This document shows positions 1-7,114 of a DNA stretch of 64,000 nt, one piece after another; positions within the stretch are counted from its first letter, which is position 1; the number at the start of each line of letters is the position of its first letter. The stretch comes from Bartonella sp. M0283 (GTDB lineage: Bacteria; Pseudomonadota; Alphaproteobacteria; Rhizobiales; Rhizobiaceae). The translations under genes were made by a program, and so were the position numbers. The stretch spans positions 744,001-808,000 of the forward strand of contig NZ_JACFSK010000001.1 in NCBI RefSeq assembly GCF_016100455.1, written 5' to 3'. Below the pieces are notes generated by a model that was not told where the DNA came from, did not search any database, and saw nothing but the letters and a program-made list of their open reading frames with translations.

Positions 1-275
1 GCATCTCCCACATCTGCAAGCCCGTCTTCATGAAGTGCGCCGGTTATGATAATTGTGAGCAGCACGGATAAGGTCGCAGAAATCCATTCATTAAACTCCG
101 CCAAGTGGACCAATGCGAGACACAATGAGGAAATGAAGCCGATAATCAAGCCCGCAATGGGGAAAAAATGGGCATCTTCGGAAATCTTGTGCTCCGGCGA
201 AAACCAAAGGCTATTTATAGGCAAACGGGTAAGAAAGCCTAATGAACGCATTAATGGGCCAAGAAAATCGCACAA
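1..275 (-). CDS. cobS: adenosylcobinamide-GDP ribazoletransferase, N-terminal part (cut by window start)
   Basis: Cobalamin synthase joins adenosylcobinamide-GDP to alpha-ribazole(-phosphate) at the inner membrane, the last assembly step of B12. The minus-strand reading has the family's N-terminal GFLTRLP segment, two hydrophobic stretches and the diagnostic ITGALHEDGLAD motif, then runs off the window. A TTG at 275 is the likely start: an AGGAG lies about 10 bases upstream, and an in-frame stop near 331 leaves no earlier ATG. An ATG eight codons inside is the alternative. It is divergent from cobT, which makes the other substrate, so the two form a B12 end-stage locus. No cobalamin riboswitch fits in the short gap. 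Confidence 0.88.
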   Translation of the reverse strand, partial: MCDFLGPLMRSLGFLTRLPINSLWFSPEHKISEDAHFFPIAGLIIGFISSLCLALVHLAEFNEWISATLSVLLTIIITGALHEDGLADVGD

Positions 276-370
276 GTTTTCTGTTACTCCTGTTAAAGTG
301 ATTTCAAATTGCTTATAGAACAGTCGTTAATGAGATTCTATTTGTTCTTTTTTGTTTGACAGGTGTTTTT

Positions 371-1381
371 GTGACAGCTTCCAGTCCTTTTGATGATTTT
401 CGCGCTTTATTGAACAGTTTGCCTGACCCCGATGAAAACGCCATTAGGTTGGCCAGAAAGCGTCAGTCGGAGCTTACAAAGCCGGAAGGTTCGTTGGGAA
501 GGCTCGAGGATATCGCGCTTTGGTACGCTGGTTGGAGAGGCAAGGAAAAGCCGCTTGTTACCCGGCCTCTGGTTGCGGTATTTGCCGGAAACCATGGTGT
601 GACAGACGAAAACGTTACACCTGTGCCACGTGCCGTTACCCAGCAGATGGTTGAAAATTTTGCTGCTGGTGGCGCGGCTATTAACCAGATATGTATCGCC
701 TACGATCTGGGGTTGAAGATCTTCGACCTCGCTTTGGACTATCCGACGATGGATATTACCAAGGATGCTGCGATGGATATGCGTGGAGCTGCTGCAACAA
801 TGGCTTTCGGCATGGAATCAATTGCCGGTGGTACCGATTTGTTATGTTTGGGCGAAATGGGAATCGGCAATACAACAATTGCTTCGGCAATTTCTCTGGC
901 TCTCTTCGGCGGAAAAGCAGAAGAATGGACAGGGCCGGGCACAGGTTCCAAGGGCGATTATTACCGGCGCAAGATTGCAGCGGTTAAGAAGGCTGTCGAA
1001 CTTCATAAAGATCATCTTGACGATCCGTTTGAAGTTATGCGTCGGCTTGGCGGTCGTGAAATAGCAGCCATGATGGGTGCTATTCTCGCAGCGCGCATGG
1101 AAAAAATTCCCGTCATACTTGATGGCTTTGTTGTCACATCGGCGGCGGCAATTTTGCATAAGATCAATCCGCACGCTCTTGATCACTGCATTGCAGGCCA
1201 TGTTTCGGCAGAACCGGCGCATCGCCGCCTGTTAGATAAAATAGGTAAAAAACCGCTTCTTGATCTCGGAATGAGATTGGGCGAGGGGACGGGGGCCGCA
1301 ATAGCAGCAGGTGTTGTCAAAGCGGCCGTTCTCACACATTCGCAAATGGCAACCTTTGAACAGGCAGGAATTAAAATCTGA
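371..1381 (+). CDS. cobT: nicotinate-nucleotide--dimethylbenzimidazole phosphoribosyltransferase
   Basis: CobT transfers phosphoribose from nicotinate mononucleotide to 5,6-dimethylbenzimidazole, giving alpha-ribazole phosphate for the lower ligand of cobalamin. The 336-residue protein is full length. It shows the N-terminal LTKPEGSLGRLE block, the AGNHGV motif, the GEMGIGNTT glycine-rich segment and, near the C-terminus, LGEGTGA with the catalytic glutamate at about residue 305. I chose the GTG at 371, preceded by an AGG at good distance, because the protein then begins in the family-typical way; an in-frame TTG at 356 has no visible ribosome binding site. It is divergent from cobS and convergent with thiM. 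Confidence 0.95.
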   Translation: MTASSPFDDFRALLNSLPDPDENAIRLARKRQSELTKPEGSLGRLEDIALWYAGWRGKEKPLVTRPLVAVFAGNHGVTDENVTPVPRAVTQQMVENFAAGGAAINQICIAYDLGLKIFDLALDYPTMDITKDAAMDMRGAAATMAFGMESIAGGTDLLCLGEMGIGNTTIASAISLALFGGKAEEWTGPGTGSKGDYYRRKIAAVKKAVELHKDHLDDPFEVMRRLGGREIAAMMGAILAARMEKIPVILDGFVVTSAAAILHKINPHALDHCIAGHVSAEPAHRRLLDKIGKKPLLDLGMRLGEGTGAAIAAGVVKAAVLTHSQMATFEQAGIKI

Positions 1382-1408
1382 TAGCCCGTTTGTATATGGC
1401 AATTACTT

Positions 1409-2230
1409 TTATTCTGTTTCAATGTCATTTTGCCAAGGCGTAACCAAAGTATGTGCGGCAACACCTTCGTCATTGAGTGCTGCAAGTGCATCAATGAAAA
1501 GGGGCACAAAACTACCCGGGCCTTTCGCCTGATGACTGGCAATTGCTCCGGCTGCCGAGAAGGCTGCAAATGCTTTCACTGTGGCTTTCAGGGCTTGGTC
1601 AGGCGCGAGCGCGATAAATGCACCTGTCACGCAGGTAAGGGCACATCCACTAGCCGAAACCTTGGACATCAAACTGTGTCCACCTTCGACTAATATGTGC
1701 TCATTACCATCTGTTATAAAGTCGGTTTTGCCAGACATGGCAATGACTGATTTTGTTTGTTTTGCCGCTTCTATTGCTGCATTGAAGCGACTTTCTCCTT
1801 CTGCATGGCTATCGACACCGTGTGCGCTGGTTTTTGCAGTAAAGGCGATAATTTCCGAAGCATTGCCTCTTATCACTTTCGGGGACAATTCAAGAAGATG
1901 TTTTGTGGCATTTCTCCTGAAGGACGTTGCAAAATGAGCAACCGGGTCGAACACAACAGGCTTACCCAGTACTTTTGCGCGTTCCATAACCAGTCGTATG
2001 CCGGCATATTTTTCACGTGTCAATGTGCCGATATTTGTGGTTACCGCATCAGCGTTATCCACAAATTCGGCTGCTTCGTCAGGTGAAAATGACATTACCG
2101 GAGAGGCACCCAATGCGTTAAGTACATTAGCGCAGAAGTTCATTGCCACTTCATTGGTCAGACATTGAATAAGAGGGCGTTTTGCCCTCAAATTATCGAG
2201 GCTAAGCCGTTTATCAATTTCAATTGACAT
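1409..2230 (-). CDS. thiM: hydroxyethylthiazole kinase
   Basis: ThiM phosphorylates 4-methyl-5-(2-hydroxyethyl)thiazole, salvaging the thiazole half of thiamine. The 273-residue protein belongs to the ribokinase-like ThiM family. It has the N-terminal LIQCLTNEVAMNFCAN substrate region, VIRGNASEI, and the ASGCALT segment with the catalytic cysteine in the anion hole. It begins 2 bases after the stop of the upstream Lrp-type regulator, so both are probably on one transcript. No TPP riboswitch is visible upstream, and no thiE or thiD lies alongside, so this is a stand-alone salvage gene here. Confidence 0.93.
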   Translation of the reverse strand: MSIEIDKRLSLDNLRAKRPLIQCLTNEVAMNFCANVLNALGASPVMSFSPDEAAEFVDNADAVTTNIGTLTREKYAGIRLVMERAKVLGKPVVFDPVAHFATSFRRNATKHLLELSPKVIRGNASEIIAFTAKTSAHGVDSHAEGESRFNAAIEAAKQTKSVIAMSGKTDFITDGNEHILVEGGHSLMSKVSASGCALTCVTGAFIALAPDQALKATVKAFAAFSAAGAIASHQAKGPGSFVPLFIDALAALNDEGVAAHTLVTPWQNDIETE

Positions 2231-2232
2231 TT

Positions 2233-2718
2233 CTAAAGATGGTTTACTTCTTTCTCTAATACCATGTAATCAAGCGGTAGTTCGGTTGTATATTTTATTT
2301 GTTCCATGGCAAAGGCTGAGGATACATCCCTGATGTCGATTTTTGCGATCAGTTTTTTGTAAAAAACATCATAGGCTGCAATGTCCGGTACCACAACACG
2401 CAAAAGGTAGTCGACATCGCCACTCATGCGATAAAACTCAACAACTTCGGGAAATGCGTGAACAACTTCCGAAAACCTTTTTAACCATTCATGATTATGA
2501 GCACCGGTTCTTACCGATACAAACACCGTGACGCGCGTATTGACCTTCTCTGGCGAAAGAATAGCAACACGGCGCTGAATAACGCCATCTTCTTCCAGTT
2601 TTTGAATGCGCCGCCAACAAGGCGTTGTCGAAAGGCCCACTTTTTTTGCGATATCAGCGACCGCAAGTGTTGCGTCCTCCTGTAAAAGACGAAGAATTTT
2701 CCTATCAAGACGATCCAT
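2233..2718 (-). CDS. Lrp/AsnC family transcriptional regulator
   Basis: A leucine-responsive-type DNA-binding regulator of 161 residues. It has an N-terminal winged helix-turn-helix (roughly residues 5-55, with VADIAKKVGLSTTPCWRRI as recognition region) and a C-terminal RAM/AsnC ligand-binding domain. The ATG at 2718 begins the canonical MDRLDRKIL start of the family; the open frame extends 12 codons further up without a convincing ribosome binding site. It is followed after 2 bases by thiM, which is an unusual partner, since Lrp paralogues more often neighbour amino-acid transport or catabolism genes. The ligand and target genes cannot be read from the sequence. Confidence 0.9.
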   Translation of the reverse strand: MDRLDRKILRLLQEDATLAVADIAKKVGLSTTPCWRRIQKLEEDGVIQRRVAILSPEKVNTRVTVFVSVRTGAHNHEWLKRFSEVVHAFPEVVEFYRMSGDVDYLLRVVVPDIAAYDVFYKKLIAKIDIRDVSSAFAMEQIKYTTELPLDYMVLEKEVNHL

Positions 2719-2815
2719 TGTGATATCCAAAAAAATTAATACATTGAGCATCAAACACTTTATATAAAAAACAAAACCTTTTTAATAGTAGTAAATAAAA
2801 TTATTCTACAATTTA

Positions 2816-3460
2816 TCATATGTAACTTACGACCAGTTTTTTGAGTGTTGGTAGTAATTCACTTTCGAACCAAGGATTGTTTTTTATCCAATGAGTATTT
2901 CGCCACGAAGGGTGCGGAAGAGGAAGAACGTGATACCCTTTAGCTTGCTGAATTGTTAGAATATTTTTCCAATCTTTTACGGTTTCCGTTACAGATTTTT
3001 TATCGAGATTGTTAATGTGATATTTTTGGGCATAACCGCCAATGGCGATAACAAGTTCGATTTGTGGCATTGCTGCAAAAATCCGGTCATGCCAAGTCAA
3101 ACGACATTCTTTGCGGGGAGGCAGGTCGCTTTTCGTTTTGCTGTAACCGGGAAAACAAAATCCCATGGGGATAATGGCGAATTTGGTTTTATCATAAAAG
3201 CATTCCCGATCAACCCCAAGCCAATCACGCAAACGCTCGCCAGAAGGATCGTTAAATGGTATGCCCGTGTTATGAACACGCATTCCGGGCGCTTGACCGG
3301 CGATAACAATGCGGGCAGTCGACGAGAGATAGGCTACAGGACGAGGCTCATGCGGCAGAGGTGGCATGAATAACGGCTTGTCGTAACATATTCTGCAAGC
3401 TGCTATTTCTTTGTCGAGTTTTTCTATTTCGGATAAATTTGCTTTGCTTGATCTGTTCAT
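2816..3460 (-). CDS. uracil-DNA glycosylase superfamily protein
   Basis: A 214-residue member of the UDG superfamily, which removes uracil from DNA in base-excision repair. The visible signatures are the first motif GQAPG (active-site loop) followed by GIPFNDPSG, a central IAIGGYAQKYH stretch, and the closing PLPHPSWRN motif that inserts into the DNA helix. Two cysteines (ACRIC) precede the first motif; family 4 enzymes use cysteines near this place for an iron-sulfur cluster, but the full four-cysteine set is not evident. I started at the ATG at 3460; a start 24 codons upstream is open but adds an atypical N-terminus. Subfamily and substrate are uncertain. Confidence 0.82.
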   Translation of the reverse strand: MNRSSKANLSEIEKLDKEIAACRICYDKPLFMPPLPHEPRPVAYLSSTARIVIAGQAPGMRVHNTGIPFNDPSGERLRDWLGVDRECFYDKTKFAIIPMGFCFPGYSKTKSDLPPRKECRLTWHDRIFAAMPQIELVIAIGGYAQKYHINNLDKKSVTETVKDWKNILTIQQAKGYHVLPLPHPSWRNTHWIKNNPWFESELLPTLKKLVVSYI

Positions 3461-4231
3461 CGTGAAACCAATATATCCGGTCAGAATAGTCCTGCAACGG
3501 TCTATTAGATGTGTGGTTTGAAAGAACTTCATTGAAGTTTTTTAAGCGCACGGGAAATGCATGAACGTTCTACGTTCTGTTCTACAGCAAAAAGATAGAA
3601 GGGATTTTCCGGTAGAGCCGATGAAACAGCTTGAATGCAAGGAAAAATGAGGAATTTAAAGGAAATTTTTTAAAAAAAGCCGAAAGGCTTAAGCCACCGG
3701 AAGAAAAAGTTCGGGGAGCCGAAAATGTGCAAGCAGAATTGAAATCGATATAATTCATTCGTCTGTTACGGAAGTTTCCAGTTGATATTTTTATATTGGG
3801 GAAGCTTTTCTCAACTTATCGATTTGTGCAATTAAACGAACCTTGAATAAAGCGGCTATCTATTAGAGACTGAAAATCATGAGTTGAAATTATAACAGTC
3901 AGTATGCGGTTTTCTTTAAAACAAAACGTCATTCGCACGAAGTGAAAAAATTACATCAATTCACGACGATAATAACACCATGAGCAGTTCTTAAAAAGAG
4001 CGGCGACGATAGGGAGCCTCGGGCTAAAAGCGGGAGAGAAGTTGGCAAATATTTTAAATATCATGAACGAACTCTGCGAGATTGATCTGACTGCTCGACT
4101 TTACATTGGAAGTGAACGTTTCCATAAAAATAGGCGGATTTGTCCGATTAATCTTTACAAGCCGATCGAAAGAAGAGCGAAAGTAGAATTCGCTACCAAG
4201 TGAGCAAAACCAGTGCCGGTTCGTTAAAATA
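3461..4231. other. gene-free stretch
   Basis: About 770 bases without a convincing gene on either strand. Apart from the short minus-strand hairpin listed separately, it is AT-rich and broken by stops in all frames. The only sizeable open frame reaching into it is a shadow of the neighbouring nuclease gene. I see no RNA gene or recognisable pseudogene. Confidence 0.5.
3672..3690 (-). terminator. possible rho-independent terminator
   Basis: On the minus strand a short AAGCC/GGCTT stem with a TTTC loop is followed directly by a run of Ts. It could end transcripts from the nuclease/mob operon, but it lies about 540 bases past the last gene and the stem is only 5 bp, so it may be chance. Confidence 0.35.
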
Positions 4232-4783
4232 TCAGCGTGGATGAGCACGCCTCCATGTGTGTGGCCATTCGAATGTGCCGGACCAAATGCCAAGCTTTTG
4301 TTTTCGCGCCTCCGCTTCTTCTTGCTTATAGTCGTAATAGCTAACGGCCCAGCCATCTTTTACCATTTCACGATTGAGCTCACGCTCGCCCGAATGGCAT
4401 TTCGCCAATAAGCGGTCGTATTTATCTGTTTTCGTCGATGTACAACTTATTTCATTTCCGTTTATCAAGCTTTCGAGATGCTGTTTGGCCAATTCACCAC
4501 AGGGGTAAGAGGCACCATCTTTATTACAAAATTGGTGGAGTTCGGGCGCATCAATCCCTAAAAGCCGGACTTTAATGCCTTGGAGATGCAACGAATCGCC
4601 GTCCGAGAGCCGCGGAATGCCATGAATGATTTCAACCTTTTCAGGTGCGAAGGACTGGTTTTCATCGACAGTAGTCTTTTTAGCGCTCGAAAAATAGAGA
4701 TAGAGAGCGGTGGCCACGACAACCACAGCCACAACAATATCCAATAGGTTGATATTTCTGCGGATCATAGATTTATTATTCAC
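4232..4783 (-). CDS. membrane-anchored thermonuclease-family (SNase-like) nuclease
   Basis: A 183-residue protein with one N-terminal membrane segment (about residues 12-31) and a staphylococcal-nuclease domain (about 50-175), so the domain probably faces the periplasm. The catalytic pattern is preserved: Arg73 and Glu81 in VRLLGIDAPE and Arg124 in DKYDRLLAK, with the Asp residues of the calcium site nearby. Cysteines at about 86, 95, 114 and 129 could form disulfides, fitting an exported enzyme. It cleaves nucleic acids, probably in a calcium-dependent way as known for the family; its biological role is unknown. It lies 38 bases upstream of nothing on its own strand and just downstream of the mobA-mobB-GST genes. 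Confidence 0.88.
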   Translation of the reverse strand: MNNKSMIRRNINLLDIVVAVVVVATALYLYFSSAKKTTVDENQSFAPEKVEIIHGIPRLSDGDSLHLQGIKVRLLGIDAPELHQFCNKDGASYPCGELAKQHLESLINGNEISCTSTKTDKYDRLLAKCHSGERELNREMVKDGWAVSYYDYKQEEAEARKQKLGIWSGTFEWPHTWRRAHPR

Positions 4784-4821
4784 GTCGTCAGCATGATGAA
4801 CCGACCAAAGCGACTCAATCT

Positions 4822-5445
4822 TTAGCTGATTGGAATCATGACATGTTTTTTATATCCGGGGCGTGTTTGTAGTTTCTGATACCAGGATTCGACATGGGCA
4901 AATTTGTTTTTACGCGGCAAATCCATTGCATAATAATAATAAACGAAAACGCCGGGGATGATGTCACCAATACCCAAATTTTCTCCCGAAAGGAAAGCCT
5001 GCTTTTTCAGCTCGCCATCCATAATCGCAAGTCCTTTTTCGAACTTGTCTACAGCATCGACGACTTTTTGGGAATCGCGCTTTTCGGGAGCAAGGCGAAC
5101 AACATTCATCAAGAGATCTACAAATGGTGTAAACAATGTCCCCATTGTCCAATCCATCCATTTCTCAGCAGAAGCACGTTTGCCACAGTCTTCGATCCAC
5201 AATACCCCTTTGCCATAACGGGCGGCAAGGTAGCGCACAATTGTGTTGGATTCCCAAAGAACCAGGTCGTCATCCTTGATTGTAGGAACCAATCCATTTG
5301 GATTAAGTGCTAAAAACTCTGGTGTGTCCAATCCGCCATATGCGCCGCCGGCTTTGATATATTGATAATCAAGCCCGATTTCATCAAGCGTCCAGAGAAC
5401 TTTTTTTACATTGCTAGACGTAGGGCGCCCCCAAAGTACGAGCAT
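4822..5445 (-). CDS. glutathione S-transferase family protein
   Basis: A 207-residue protein with a thioredoxin-fold N-terminal domain (about 1-80) and an all-helical C-terminal domain. The N-terminus has the SSNVKK segment of the glutathione site, the NPNGLVPTI turn with the conserved cis-proline, and ESNTIVRYLA with the Glu-Ser that binds the gamma-glutamyl group. It begins 1 base past the mobB stop, so it is probably co-transcribed with mobA and mobB, although no functional link between them is known. The substrate cannot be deduced. Confidence 0.9.
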   Translation of the reverse strand: MLVLWGRPTSSNVKKVLWTLDEIGLDYQYIKAGGAYGGLDTPEFLALNPNGLVPTIKDDDLVLWESNTIVRYLAARYGKGVLWIEDCGKRASAEKWMDWTMGTLFTPFVDLLMNVVRLAPEKRDSQKVVDAVDKFEKGLAIMDGELKKQAFLSGENLGIGDIIPGVFVYYYYAMDLPRKNKFAHVESWYQKLQTRPGYKKHVMIPIS

Positions 5446-5446
5446 T

Positions 5447-5974
5447 CTATGCCTCTTGCTTTTGTTCCAGTTTCATATGTTTAACAATAAAATCGGCAAT
5501 TGCTGCTACATCATCAATATTGAAATAAGGCAAATGCTTTTCCGCCACAGGCTCATCCGATGCAATAGCGACAATATGCGGATCCGATTTGTTGAGAGGT
5601 TCGCCAATTTTGCCACCTTTGCGACGAACTTCGAGTTTATCATGCTTATCACGTTTATATCCTTCGACTATGACCAGATCGCAAGGTGATAGAAGGTCCA
5701 GAATGGTAGAAAGCGGCGTTTCTTCTTCTGTCTTGTTTTCGTGGATAAGTGCAAAACGACGCGATGATACGACCGCAACCTCTTGAGCTCCGGATTTGCG
5801 ATGACGCCATGAATCAGTATTTTCATGATCAATATCGAAATCATGATGAGCGTGTTTAACCGTGGAAATTTTGTAGCCGCGCGAAGTCAATTCTTCAACA
5901 AGGCGTACCACCATGGTTGTTTTTCCATTGTTTTTCCAGCCGGTTACGCCAAAAACTTTAAGATTGTTTTTCAT
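5447..5974 (-). CDS. mobB: molybdopterin-guanine dinucleotide biosynthesis adaptor protein
   Basis: MobB is a GTP-binding P-loop protein that helps MobA attach GMP to molybdopterin. The 175-residue protein begins with the MobB-type segment VFGVTGWKNNGKTT, containing the Walker A motif, followed by STVKHAHHDFDID and later SPCDLVIVEGYK, the Walker B-like block. It overlaps the mobA 3' end by 17 bases and is followed at once by the GST gene. MobB is dispensable in some bacteria, but its coupling with mobA is usual. Confidence 0.94.
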   Translation of the reverse strand: MKNNLKVFGVTGWKNNGKTTMVVRLVEELTSRGYKISTVKHAHHDFDIDHENTDSWRHRKSGAQEVAVVSSRRFALIHENKTEEETPLSTILDLLSPCDLVIVEGYKRDKHDKLEVRRKGGKIGEPLNKSDPHIVAIASDEPVAEKHLPYFNIDDVAAIADFIVKHMKLEQKQEA

Positions 5975-6569
5975 CTTTTATCCCGAAATTTTCCTGTAGA
6001 TATTGATAATCTTCAGGCGTGTTAACGTTAAAGAATGCACCTTCGCTATAGACATTGTCAAACCGCACTATAGACACATTGTGAGCGAAAGCGAATGAGC
6101 GGATGCTTTTGTTTTCGGAACCTATCAAAAAATTGAAAAGATCGGATTTAAGCTTTGTTGCCCACAGGGCAAAAGTTGGTTGCAACCCCGATGGTGTGGA
6201 GGCAATCCTGAGAGAAGTCGTAGCATCGACTGCTTCTGTCATTTTAACAAAAAATTCATCGGGTATAATCGGGCAATCAACCGGCATTGTAAGTATAAAC
6301 TGGTAACTATTTGCGGAAGCATATTGAAGCCCGGCATATATACCCGCAAGTGGACCGGCATATTTAACCTCGGCTGGGTCGGGAAGAACAGGTATGTCAA
6401 TATCGGTTTTTACATGGCTATTGGAGCTTATTGCGACCGGAAAATGATGTTTTACCAATATTTCACGCTGATTTTCCGCAAGAGTTTTTCCGCCAAATTT
6501 CAAACCTGCTTTATCCTGTCCCATTCGGGAGGAATGACCGCCGGCCAATATCAAACCCAGAATTTTCAT
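5958..6569 (-). CDS. mobA: molybdenum cofactor guanylyltransferase
   Basis: MobA transfers GMP from GTP to molybdopterin to make the guanine dinucleotide cofactor used by DMSO-reductase-family enzymes. The 203-residue protein has the nucleotidyltransferase signature LAGGHSSRMGQDKA at residues 8-21, the PDPAEVKYAGPLAGI block, and MPVDCPII with the metal-binding aspartate. It is the first gene of a mobA-mobB-GST run. A perfect short palindrome lies 26 bases upstream of the start codon. A molybdoenzyme using this cofactor is not in the window. Confidence 0.94.
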   Translation of the reverse strand: MKILGLILAGGHSSRMGQDKAGLKFGGKTLAENQREILVKHHFPVAISSNSHVKTDIDIPVLPDPAEVKYAGPLAGIYAGLQYASANSYQFILTMPVDCPIIPDEFFVKMTEAVDATTSLRIASTPSGLQPTFALWATKLKSDLFNFLIGSENKSIRSFAFAHNVSIVRFDNVYSEGAFFNVNTPEDYQYLQENFGIKDEKQS

Positions 6570-7114
6570 TGATTTAACTCTGCGTCCTCGTTCCTATCAC
6601 ATTGTGATAACACATTCCAAAACACTCCATGACCTTTTCTGATCCAATGCATTGCATCATTCGAATATTTCGAACGCAGACTATGGAGCATTAAATTGCA
6701 GGGCGAGTTTAATGGATGCCTTCTTCAAAGTCGACATAAATGCCATAACAAGTTTTTGTTTTCTGTTATTCGTTTTAAAAAACCGGCTCTTCGCAATAGC
6801 ATAAAATTACTCTAACAAACTGGAAAGCTTGGAAAAAATTGGCGATAAAGGTAATCCCGAACAGGGAGGTGAAATGTTCCGGAAGTTTTCGTGAGGGGAA
6901 AAGCGTTTTTTATCCAACATGTTGCTTCAATTTGTGACGTTTTTTACGAGCGTCGTGACAAAGGCGAAGCTTGATAGAAATCCTGTAGCCTTTTCAGGAG
7001 AACAAAGAAAACGTCAGAAGGCAATAACAATTGGTCGGGAGCATTTCAGGTTTAACAGCTTGGTTACGAAAATCTTGTAAAAGGTTGCGGTAATTTCTCG
7101 GAAAAAGCTGGACA
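6570..7114. other. divergent intergenic region between mobA and the L,D-transpeptidase
   Basis: About 545 bases that must carry the promoters of both divergent genes. Apart from the palindrome near mobA I see no gene, RNA or repeat. The long distance ahead of the transpeptidase gene suggests a long leader or a promoter far upstream. Confidence 0.45.
6595..6609. promoter_or_regulatory. palindrome TATCACA-T-TGTGATA upstream of mobA
   Basis: A perfect 7-bp inverted repeat around a single T, ending 26 bases before the mobA start codon. This is the size and symmetry of a dimeric regulator's operator, and the position would overlap a mobA promoter or leader. The half-site resembles the TGTGA of Crp/Fnr-family sites, but the spacing is too tight for classical CRP. 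The regulator is unknown. Confidence 0.35.

Noticed and set aside
46..318. 90-codon plus-strand open frame at the window start
   Set aside because: The opposite strand encodes a clear CobS N-terminus with the TGALHEDGLAD motif, so this frame is its shadow.
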